Part shown: piece by piece, positions 16,826-25,600 of the stretch
How the letters are laid out: every line of letters begins with the position of its first letter
How positions within the stretch are numbered: the stretch's first letter is position 1
NCBI GenBank assembly: GCA_027317105.1
Contig: DAHVFH010000046.1
Coordinates: 1-29,992 of the forward strand
Direction: 5' to 3'
DNA: 29,992 bases
DNA from: Cytophagales bacterium
Lineage (GTDB): Bacteria; Bacteroidota; Bacteroidia; Cytophagales; Cyclobacteriaceae
The notes under the pieces: generated by a model
Databases searched by the model: none
What the model saw: the letters and a program-made list of their open reading frames with translations, nothing else
Told to the model about the DNA's origin: nothing
Translations under genes and position numbers: made by a program

Positions 16826-18022
16826 ATGTTGCCTTTTTTGAATCGCCTTCTCTTTCTTGTTGCCATTTTAATGCTGACGAATTGTGCTAACAATTCTGAT
16901 CCTGCCGCTGACAAATCCAACTTCACACGAATATTTGATAACACCCAATTCAACGTTTCGTACTACCCAATTGATATGGTGCAAACCCTTGATGGTGGCT
17001 ATTTGGTTTTAGGTGGCCGAAGTCTGGCCACTTCCAGTTTTAGCGGCACCTATATTATGAAAGCCGATGCGTTTGGAAATTTTGTTTCCGGTCAGGAAGT
17101 AGATGAAAAATTGGTTGACCCAATAGGGCAGCTAATGTACCTCAATGACAAGTATTATTTCTTTTGTATGACTGCGGTAGGTTTGCAAACGCAATTAATC
17201 GAGATAGATGCAACCGGAGCGATTACCAATCAAACTAACGTTGGGACTACCTACCCCGCTGCAGCCGCACAAGATGGAAAAAATTTTCTTTTGTCAAGTT
17301 ATGACAACGTAAATCAACTAAGCGTAATCTCCTCGCTTACTGCCGATGGAAATATTAATCAATCGAAAGGCTATACCATCGGGGCAGGAAGTAATGTTGA
17401 TGCACCCATTGTCGCTCACTTTGTGCACACCGGACCCCAACTTCCCTTTCAAGTTGGAAAGAATGCGGCAGGCCAATATTTTTTCAATGGATTTTACAAT
17501 TACACTTTCTCCTTAGTATTCACAGATCTTGTATCGACCAATCCTTTGGGGGTAGTGCAAGGTCAACAGAGTAGCGGAGGTATGAGTGCCGTCCTTTCTT
17601 TGGATGGCGGTAATTATTCGGTGTCGTTATTTAATTATGGTAGCAACTCCTTATTGCCTTCGGCCCGGATCAGCAGTACATCCGTGACTTCAGCGACCGA
17701 TCTTCCAGGGAATTCTTTTCCGGAATTGGTAGCCAATGCCACGGTGCGGATATTACCGATAACGCTAGGAACAAAAAGCTACATTCTTTATGGCAGCACC
17801 ACCAAATCCAAACAGATCGCGTTGTATGCCTATGACAAAACATCTTTCAAATTCTCGGGTAGCAAATACCTTGGGTTCTCCAATCCTTTTGAGATTGCGT
17901 CCATGACTACCACTGCCGATGGTGGATTGGCCGTTTGTGGCACTACTTATGTGGCCGGACGCTTCCCGCGGATTTGCCTCTTCAAAATTTCCATGGGCAC
18001 CTTGCAGGGTTCGTTTGAGTAG
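16826..18022 (+). CDS. Lipoprotein of unknown function, probably beta-propeller-like
   Basis: A 398-aa protein with a clear lipoprotein signal (MLPFLNRLLFLVAILMLTNC, lipobox LTNC, Cys20). The mature region contains recurring short blocks such as TLDGGYLVLGGRS, SLDGGNYSVSLFNYG and TADGGLAVCGTTY, spaced along the chain. This looks like the blades of a beta-propeller of the type found in Bacteroidota surface lipoproteins (delta-60/'DGGY' repeats). It begins one base after the stop of the beta-barrel gene and is the last gene of the DUF1800-DUF1501-barrel unit. It probably sits on the outer membrane beside its neighbours. No catalytic motif is visible and no specific family could be named. Confidence 0.75.
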   Translation: MLPFLNRLLFLVAILMLTNCANNSDPAADKSNFTRIFDNTQFNVSYYPIDMVQTLDGGYLVLGGRSLATSSFSGTYIMKADAFGNFVSGQEVDEKLVDPIGQLMYLNDKYYFFCMTAVGLQTQLIEIDATGAITNQTNVGTTYPAAAAQDGKNFLLSSYDNVNQLSVISSLTADGNINQSKGYTIGAGSNVDAPIVAHFVHTGPQLPFQVGKNAAGQYFFNGFYNYTFSLVFTDLVSTNPLGVVQGQQSSGGMSAVLSLDGGNYSVSLFNYGSNSLLPSARISSTSVTSATDLPGNSFPELVANATVRILPITLGTKSYILYGSTTKSKQIALYAYDKTSFKFSGSKYLGFSNPFEIASMTTTADGGLAVCGTTYVAGRFPRICLFKISMGTLQGSFE

Positions 18023-18032
18023 TGGTTTAGTA

Positions 18033-18057
18033 GTGCCACCGCTTTGAGCGGTAGCAC
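18033..18057. other. Hairpin after the DUF1800/DUF1501 operon (weak terminator or dispersed palindrome)
   Basis: GTGC-C-ACCGCT (18033-18043) pairs with AGCGGT-A-GCAC (18047-18057), ten base pairs with one C/A mismatch and a three-base loop. There is no T run after it on either strand, so it is not a canonical intrinsic terminator. It could serve as a terminator helper or an mRNA-end stabiliser, or be a copy of a REP-like intergenic palindrome. It lies 11 bases after the stop of the lipoprotein gene. Confidence 0.5.
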
Positions 18058-18140
18058 GACTTGAGCAAAATAACCCTTCATCAAAAACCATTATTTATCT
18101 AGCGGATTTTTTATTAATCTCGTTTTTCTAAACTATTCCT

Positions 18141-21100
18141 ATGAAAAATTTAATCCTATTCATTATTTGTTTTCTTTCTATTGGCGCATTTGCTCAAAAG
18201 AAGAGCAGCCCTTCGGCAAAGAACACCTTATCGTATGATGAAAACTTATACAACGCTTTGGAGTGGAGAAGCATTGGCCCTTATCGGGGCGGTCGATCCG
18301 GAGCGGTGACGGGTGTTGTCGGCAAATCCAACTTGTTCTACTTCGGTTCCACGGGTGGTGGCGTGTGGCGAACTACCGATGCCGGAAATACATGGTCTAA
18401 TATATCGGACGGTTTCTTTGGTGGCTCGATAGGTTCTGTAGCCGTTAGCGATTGGGACAATAACGTAATCTATGCCGGCCAGGGGGAAGCCACCGTGCGC
18501 GGAAATGTTTCTTTTGGCCACGGAATTTGGAAATCTACTGATGCCGGAAAGACCTGGACTTTCGCAGGACTAAAAAATTCAAATCATATTCCACGTATTC
18601 GCATCCATCCTAAAAATCCTGACTTGGTTTATGCCGCTGTGCTTGGTGATCTATTCAAACCTACGGAAGAGCGCGGTGTGTATCGTTCAGAGGATGGCGG
18701 AAAAAACTGGAAACGTATCTTGTTTGCCAATGCAGATGCCGGTGCCGTTGACCTTTGCATGGATCCTAATAATCCACGGATTCTTTTTGCTTCTACCTGG
18801 CGTATTCACCGGACACCTTATAGTTTGGAAAGTGGGGGAGAAGGTTCTGCACTTTGGAAGAGCACCGATGGAGGAGATACCTGGAAAAATATTTCCACTA
18901 ATGAAGGAATGCCAAAAGGCATTTGGGGAATTGTGGGCGTTTCCGTTTCACCGGTGAATTCTAATAAGGTTTATGCGATTATTGAAAATGATCATGGAGG
19001 TGTTTACCGCTCGGATGATGGCGGAACGAAATGGACTAAAATGAATGATGATCGCAACTTGCGTCAAAGGGCTTGGTACTACTCAAAAATTTATGCAGAT
19101 ACAAAAGACGAAGACATCGTTTATGTAATGAATGTGTCATACCACAAATCGAAAGATGGTGGCAAGACTTTCAAATCCTACAACGCACCCCACGGTGACC
19201 ACCATGACCTTTGGATTGCCCCCGAAGATAATCAGCGCATGATCATTGCCGATGATGGCGGGGCTCAGATTTCATTTGATGCCGGTGAAAACTGGAGTAC
19301 CTATTACAACCAACCTACAGCGCAATATTATAGAGTGGTTACCGATAATCATTTTCCCTATCGCATTTATGGGGCGCAGCAAGATAACTCAACACAACGC
19401 GTATTGCACCGCACGGATGGCTACTCCATTGGCGAACACGATTGGGAAGTGACGGCAGGAGGGGAGAGCGGTTACTTGGCTGTCGATCCATTGGACGAGG
19501 ACGTGGTCTATGGTGGCAGCTACGATGGTTATCTCGAACGGAAAAATCATCGCACAGGAGAATCACGGAGTGTGAATGCCTGGCCCGATAACCCTATGGG
19601 CTCGGGCGCAGAAGGAGCGAAGTACCGCTTTCAATGGAACTTTCCCATTTTCTTTTCACCTCATGATCCAAAAAAATTATATGCCGCTTCACAGAACTTG
19701 CATGTGAGCTACAATGGAGGGGAAAGTTGGGAATTGATAAGCCCTGATCTTACGAGAAATGATCCAACGAAGTTAGGTTCTTCCGGTGGACCAATTACGA
19801 AAGACAACACCGCAGTAGAATATTATTGTACCATTTTCGCTGTGGCGGAATCCCCTTATGAAAAAGATTTGATCATAGCTGGCTCGGATGACGGCCTTCT
19901 TCATATCACTAAAGACGGAGGAAAAAATTGGGAGAACATTACACCCAAAGGCATGCCCGAATGGATGATGTTCAACAGTGTGGAGTTTGATCCTTTCGTG
20001 AAAGGTGGCGCTTATGTGGCAGGGACGAGATATAAATCTGGGGATTATCAACCGTACTTATATAAGACTAAAGACTACGGAAAAACATGGATGAAAATTA
20101 CAGACGGGATTGACCCCGCTCACTTCACGCGCGTTGTTCGTGCTGATCCAAAAAGAGCCGGTCTATTGTATGCAGGAACGGAATTTGGGATGTACATTTC
20201 CTTTGATGATGGCATCAGTTGGAAGCCTTTCCAGTTGAATTTGCCGCTTGTGCCGATTACTGATCTCACCATTAAAAACGACAACCTCATTGCGGCCACG
20301 CAAGGAAGAAGCTTTTGGTTGATCGATGATTTAACGCCACTGCACCAACTTAGTGAGTCTATTGCTAAAAGTGAGGTGCATTTATTTAAGCCAATGCCCA
20401 GCTATCGCATGAATGGCGGACAGGGTGGAAGACGTGGCGAATCCAAGACGGAAGGAAAAAATCATCCCAATGGTGTGATGATCCATTACTATTTGAAAGA
20501 CACGGCAAAGACCAAAGGCATGTTGGAAATTTTAGAAACGAATGGCACGTTGATCAAAAAATTCTCTACCAAGCCCGACAAGAAATTAAAGGAAGAAGAA
20601 CTGAAAATAAAGCCCGGTATGAACCGTCACATTTGGAACATGCGCTATGCCGATGCGGAAGGGTTTGATGGACTGATTATGTGGGGTGCTTCGCTTACCG
20701 GCCCGAAGGCCATTCCGGGAATGTACAAAGCACGACTTACGATAAATGGACAGGCGCAAGAAACCGAATTTGAAATTGTGAAAGACCCGCGCACCACCGG
20801 CACGCTTGCCGACATCAAAGCGCAATTTGATTTTGCCATGGCCGTTCGCGATAAACTTTCTGAAACGAACAAGGCCGTAAAAAATATCAGAACCGTGCGT
20901 GAACAAATTAGCCGAGTAACTGATCCAATGAAAGACAAAAAGGAAATGAAAGATGTAGTGGACATGGGCAAATCAATTAATGACGACATGAAAAAGATTG
21001 AAGAGGCACTCTACCAAACCAAAAACAAAAGTGGTCAGGACCCACTCAATTACCCGATTCGTTTGAATAATAAACTTGGGGCTTTGGCTAATGAAGCGGA

Positions 21101-21275
21101 TGGAAGCGACTATCATCCAACCGAACAAGTGAAAGAAGTGAGCAAGGAACTTAATGAGAAAATTGATGTGCAGCTTAACGCTTTGCGTCAGATCATGAAA
21201 GATAAACTTCCTAAGTTCAACGAATTGGTAAAACAGAAACAGGTAAGCGCGGTAACGGTGGATGATATTATGTAG
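18141..21275 (+). CDS. Secreted VPS10/sortilin-like Asp-box beta-propeller protein
   Basis: A 1044-aa exported protein: signal peptide MKNLILFIICFLSIGAFA, then QKK. From residue ~35 (NALEWRSIGPYRGGRSGAVTG) to ~730 it is built of beta-propeller blades marked by about eleven Asp-box motifs, for example TTDAGNTW, STDAGKTW, SEDGGKNW, STDGGDTW, SDDGGTKW, SKDGGKTF, SFDAGENW, TKDGGKNW, TKDYGKTW and SFDDGISW. Such proteins are commonly annotated as VPS10 domain or BNR/sialidase-fold proteins; Asp-boxes are structural and do not prove glycosidase activity. The C-terminal ~280 residues hold a beta domain (KPGMNRHIWNMRYADAEG) and a charged helical tail (KAVKNIRTVREQISRVTD). No T9SS domain is evident. 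It stands alone, 118 bases after the previous operon, and converges on a bidirectional terminator. Substrate unknown. Confidence 0.85.
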   Translation: MKNLILFIICFLSIGAFAQKKSSPSAKNTLSYDENLYNALEWRSIGPYRGGRSGAVTGVVGKSNLFYFGSTGGGVWRTTDAGNTWSNISDGFFGGSIGSVAVSDWDNNVIYAGQGEATVRGNVSFGHGIWKSTDAGKTWTFAGLKNSNHIPRIRIHPKNPDLVYAAVLGDLFKPTEERGVYRSEDGGKNWKRILFANADAGAVDLCMDPNNPRILFASTWRIHRTPYSLESGGEGSALWKSTDGGDTWKNISTNEGMPKGIWGIVGVSVSPVNSNKVYAIIENDHGGVYRSDDGGTKWTKMNDDRNLRQRAWYYSKIYADTKDEDIVYVMNVSYHKSKDGGKTFKSYNAPHGDHHDLWIAPEDNQRMIIADDGGAQISFDAGENWSTYYNQPTAQYYRVVTDNHFPYRIYGAQQDNSTQRVLHRTDGYSIGEHDWEVTAGGESGYLAVDPLDEDVVYGGSYDGYLERKNHRTGESRSVNAWPDNPMGSGAEGAKYRFQWNFPIFFSPHDPKKLYAASQNLHVSYNGGESWELISPDLTRNDPTKLGSSGGPITKDNTAVEYYCTIFAVAESPYEKDLIIAGSDDGLLHITKDGGKNWENITPKGMPEWMMFNSVEFDPFVKGGAYVAGTRYKSGDYQPYLYKTKDYGKTWMKITDGIDPAHFTRVVRADPKRAGLLYAGTEFGMYISFDDGISWKPFQLNLPLVPITDLTIKNDNLIAATQGRSFWLIDDLTPLHQLSESIAKSEVHLFKPMPSYRMNGGQGGRRGESKTEGKNHPNGVMIHYYLKDTAKTKGMLEILETNGTLIKKFSTKPDKKLKEEELKIKPGMNRHIWNMRYADAEGFDGLIMWGASLTGPKAIPGMYKARLTINGQAQETEFEIVKDPRTTGTLADIKAQFDFAMAVRDKLSETNKAVKNIRTVREQISRVTDPMKDKKEMKDVVDMGKSINDDMKKIEEALYQTKNKSGQDPLNYPIRLNNKLGALANEADGSDYHPTEQVKEVSKELNEKIDVQLNALRQIMKDKLPKFNELVKQKQVSAVTVDDIM

Positions 21276-21373
21276 TTGATTGCGGAAGGCTGGAATGAAA
21301 AATAATATTAGCCACCCTGTAACTAAGAATCTGAAATTGTTAGACTAACAATCGATCGCCTCCAATATTTCAA

Positions 21374-21407
21374 AGAAAAAGCCTGACAATTATATCAGGC
21401 TTTTTCT
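21374..21407. terminator. Bidirectional rho-independent terminator between convergent units
   Basis: AGAAAAAGCCTGA (21374-21386) and TCAGGCTTTTTCT (21395-21407) form a perfect 13-bp inverted repeat with an 8-base loop. The A-rich and T-rich ends give a U tract in transcripts from either side. It lies 98 bases after the propeller gene stop (plus) and 29 bases after the caspase-like gene stop (minus), so it probably ends both. Confidence 0.9.
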
Positions 21408-21436
21408 ACTTAAAATAAACCTAAACCCTAAACTCT

Positions 21437-22624
21437 CTACCTCACCACAAAAAGAAAATCGCTGCCCGGTTGATCGTTTCCAAAGCCGCCCATCTTGGGT
21501 GGGTTCTTTAATTTTTCAACGAAAGAGAAAAGCTCGGGCACGGTAAGAATCCCGTCACTCCCTCCTTTGGAGTCAAGTGCTTCCAGAAAATTCTTCGCAA
21601 AGGGAGAGTGCTGGCCCTTGATCCCATCGGAGACATACGTTTTGCCTCCCGAAGTAAGGTACTTGCGCGTCTTGCTCAATAATTTTCGTGATATGAATTC
21701 CACTTTTCCCTGCTCCTTGTACACTTCCTGGTCCATACCTCGCGCAGACGCCAGCACCTCATCGAACGTGCCCCCAAAACATACATCCATGGTCAGAAAG
21801 ATATGTTCGCAGGGGATGTTGTTAACAATGGAACGAAGGCGGTTGTGCGACAAATACGAAGTTTTCCCCTCATCATTGAGCAGGGATTCTGTCGTCACCA
21901 CAAATCCTTCCCCAAATGCCTGGTCATAATTTCCATGACCGGCAAAAAAGATAAAGAGTTGATCCATCGGTTTGAACTTTCTTTCTGAATACTCCCGGAT
22001 TTTAGAGAGGATCTCCCCTTGCGGTGCATTCTCTATGATCTCCACCTGAAACCCAAAATTCTTTTTTAGATCTTCTGCAATGGTTCGTGCATCAAAAACC
22101 GGATTTACCAGATCACTCCAGTATTCGTAGTTGTCGGTGGCAAACAGCAAGGCATAGTCAGTTCGATCCAACCGGGTGGCATTGGCAATGGCTTCCGCTC
22201 CAACATTTACCTTGCGCGAAGAATTGGTTTTTATCCCAGACTGATTCTCTGCAATGATCCGAACCGTGTTCTCACCGTCCAAGAGCATCAGGTTCTTCTC
22301 AAGAAGAAATTGATTCTTCTCATTTTCATTGGGGATAAGTTTTTGCATCCCCTTGCTCTCATTGGTTTTTGAGTCGAGGATATCAATGGTAACCGTTTTA
22401 ATTGGGGTGGACGACTCAACCATGACCTTGATCGGGAACCTTCCATTTTGTGAAAAACTGATATCAGGAATAGGCTGCGCCCAAGTGATGTTGGGGATAT
22501 CCCCCGTCACATTCTTTGCATGTTTCAAATCAAGGTGAAACTCGCTTGACCGAGTGGTGAGGCTCTGTGCCCCAACTTGACCAATCATTAAAATAATGAG
22601 GGCTGAAATAAATAGGTGTCTCAT
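21437..22624 (-). CDS. Secreted caspase-family (C14, metacaspase-like) peptidase with N-terminal Ig-like domain
   Basis: A 395-aa protein. Signal peptide MRHLFISALIILMIGQVGAQ. Residues ~50-140 form an Ig-like domain of the kind that precedes bacterial caspases (FPIKVMVESSTPIKTVTI ... LLDGENTVRIIAENQSG). Residues ~152-395 are a caspase fold: DYALLFATDNYEYWSDLVNP, then the p20 motifs FIFFAGHGNYD (catalytic His230) and FLTMDVCFGGTFDE (catalytic Cys282, in the DxC context of metacaspases/orthocaspases). SPFAKNFLEALD and DGILTVPELFSFVE follow, as in the family. Known members cut after Arg/Lys or act as regulators; the substrate here is unknown. The ATG lies three bases after the stop of the upstream giant gene, so it is the third gene of an operon. 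It has no T9SS domain and is probably periplasmic. Confidence 0.88.
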   Translation of the reverse strand: MRHLFISALIILMIGQVGAQSLTTRSSEFHLDLKHAKNVTGDIPNITWAQPIPDISFSQNGRFPIKVMVESSTPIKTVTIDILDSKTNESKGMQKLIPNENEKNQFLLEKNLMLLDGENTVRIIAENQSGIKTNSSRKVNVGAEAIANATRLDRTDYALLFATDNYEYWSDLVNPVFDARTIAEDLKKNFGFQVEIIENAPQGEILSKIREYSERKFKPMDQLFIFFAGHGNYDQAFGEGFVVTTESLLNDEGKTSYLSHNRLRSIVNNIPCEHIFLTMDVCFGGTFDEVLASARGMDQEVYKEQGKVEFISRKLLSKTRKYLTSGGKTYVSDGIKGQHSPFAKNFLEALDSKGGSDGILTVPELFSFVEKLKNPPKMGGFGNDQPGSDFLFVVR

Positions 22625-22627
22625 AAT

Positions 22628-25600
22628 TTATTGGATTATTAATTTCTTGATCTGGTGAACAATATTTCCTTCTTTGTTTTGGCTGACCCATTTGCAAAAA
22701 TAAATGCCTGCGGGCATGTTGGCCTGTGCATTGACCCACTCCGTTTTATAAAAGCCAGGGTCGTACTGTCCTTGGGTAAGTACCGCTACTGGCTGCCCCA
22801 GGCTGTTGTAAATCTCTATGTTTACCTGCGTGCGCTGGTCCACATCCCGAATCGTAAAAGGGATGGCGACTTTACCGTTGGACGGGTTGGGGAATGGATC
22901 TCCCATCAAGGTTAGGGTGGGCATGATTTTACCATCGAGCTTCTCGCCAAAATAAATTTTAAAATTACGCGTGCTCCCTCCCTTGAAAGTGTACTCACGT
23001 TGGCTCCGCATATTGACGGTTTGCTGTAGCACCTCGTCCAAGAGATACAACTCTTTCTCATTGTTGCCAAAGGCAGTGTTGTCCCATTTCAAGGTGGCCG
23101 ATTGACTGTTTTCCGCCACCGCGCTAAACGACCATTGGTATTGATCCTGCTTTGGCACAACACTCTTGGCCAAAACAGACCCCGTTGCCGATTTGAAATT
23201 AAGCTCTACGCGCGACAAAAAGGGTGGTGGGTTAAAGTCATCATACGCATCGATCCCTTCGCTGGAGTTCACATTCATTCCTATCCCGCCAATCTGGTTG
23301 CCCCGTTCGCCTTGCACAATTGCCAACGGCAACTCCCAGTTGTCCGCGGCCAAGTCCGAGCCTATCTGGCCCTTGCGGCCTCCTGTGGTGATGCCTTTAA
23401 AGCGTACTTTTATGGCAACATCCTGGGTCACGTTCACAAAGCCCCCTTCATAGGGCGCGATCACATCTCCATTGGTATAGGCTCCGTTGGTAAATTGTTT
23501 TAGTACGCCTACGCTGGTATTGCCGGTGCGTATCTCCTCCCAGGAAATTGGCACCGTGTACGGATTGCCAATCTGGTTCCATCCCTTTTTAAGGTTGATG
23601 GTAAAGAAGCTGTTGCGGTTGTTGTCCGGGGTGATCGCATTCTCCAGAAACACATCGGTAAAACTTCTCAAAATGATCCAATACCCTTTGCCTCGACTGA
23701 TGTCCTTTAGTTTTTCGGGCACCTCGTCATAGTCGATGCCATTGTAGGTGGCCATCCGCCATTTTGATTTGTTGGCCTCGCCCAGTTCATTGAACTGCGT
23801 TAGGATTTGAGTGTCAACCAATTTATGCGGTACCGAAATGATGCGATAGCTGGTTTCCGTCTCCCCAAAAGCGATGCCCGGAATCTTTGGTTTTGAGGTG
23901 GTGTAGTCGATGTAGGAGTAAAAATAGGCCGCAGTATCGGCCGGCAGTCGCCCTTTGTTTCCCGCTACATCTTCGGCTATAAAATAAAATTCCAACCCCA
24001 TCGCATCGTACCACGACTCTGCCGCGGCAACGGTAAACTTAGCGCTGGTGGCAGTGGCCCCACTGGAAACGGTCATCGCGGTATTTTGAAAGGCGGCCGA
24101 TTTTAATGCGCTGATCCCGCGGTAAAAGATATTCGTTTTGGTGGTGGCAATGGACTTATTGTCCGTCACGGCCAGTTCAAAGGTATTGGGCGCCCCTTTG
24201 GTAAGGTTTGATGAGGTAAACGTGGACACGGGTGCTTGCGTGTCCGGCTGATCGTGGGTGGTAAAATTCCAACCGGTGTTGGTGGTGATCCCCGCGAAAG
24301 CATTACCAAAAATATCAGTGAAGGCACCATTGTCTACAATTACAAAATAATTTTTGAGGTAACTGATGGCTACCGTGGGTTGAAAAGTGATGGTCTTATT
24401 GTTGTTGCTGAATACCCCCGCTGGGGCGGCCCATATTTCCAACGGGGTGCCCGGGTTGGCCACATCCAACAGGCGCACTTTTTTGGCGGTGATCCCTTTT
24501 ACGGGCTCATCAAAAGTAATGGCTACCGAAAAATTCAACGGCACATTGATGGTGGTATTGCCCGGGCTAAGTGTGGTTACCACCGGAGGGGTATTGTCAT
24601 TGGGCAATACAATGGCCGAACTCTTGAGCACGGGCCGGTTTTCGGCCACCGCATAGGCATACCCGCTGGTAGGGTCAATCTTTATTTTTAAAAATGCATC
24701 ACCTACGTAGCCTCCAATATTCTGCCACGATATGCCCTGGTCGCGTGAAAGCCATAAAGCACCTGTGGCTTTTTCGTTGATGAAAAAATAGTTGTTATAG
24801 GTAATTAATAAACCACCCCCATTACTGGGCGCTGATTTTTTTACCCAATTGATTCCATCCGTAGATTGAAGAATATTGCCCGCACCGCTATAGGCGACAA
24901 TTGTATTGTTGGAAAATTGCACGCTTCCTGCGGAAACCACTTCATTTACAAGGACTGTATTGCCAAATGCAACTCGGTACAATTCTGACTGACTATTAGC
25001 ATTATTATACCCGGTAAAAAATAAGGTGCCAGATAGATCGGCAGATAATGTTTGGATGTAAATGTTTGTAGGCATGCCCGTGGCGGTTTGTACAGACCAG
25101 GTTAGTAGGTCGGTTGATTTAACAAATTCATCTATACCGTTTAGATTTCTAATTGCATAAAAGGTAGTGCCGTCAGGTGTTATCAAATTCCGATAGTAGC
25201 CCGGATCAGCAGCCAAGGTTGTCCAAGTAGTGCCTCCATCTGTGGATTGAGCAATGCCACCTCCATAAGCAACCAGATTGCCATTTGGTAGTTTGGAAAC
25301 GAAATCCGTGTACACATTGGAATTTACTGTACTGAAAGTTAGGCCATCATCGAAGGATGAATAGAATTTTCCACCACCAGCCGCGGTAAAAATTTTGCTA
25401 GCACTATGTTCCAGTCCGTTATACGGCAACCCGTAAAGACCTTTATTGTTTTGGTAGGTGGTGAAGGTGGCCCCATTATCAGTAGATTGATAAACCCCAT
25501 CACTGATGGTGCTGGCATATAACGTACCGCTCACCCACAAAAGCGAGGTGAAGAAAACAGGGGTATCTGATTTTTTGGTCCAGGTTGTGCCGTTGTCCGT

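Noticed and set aside
24236..24691. 151-aa plus-strand frame (and 133 aa at 23102-23503) opposite the giant Asp-box gene
   Set aside because: Both lie wholly antisense to a gene with clear domain content in a GC-richer part where spurious long frames are expected; no start context or motif supports them.
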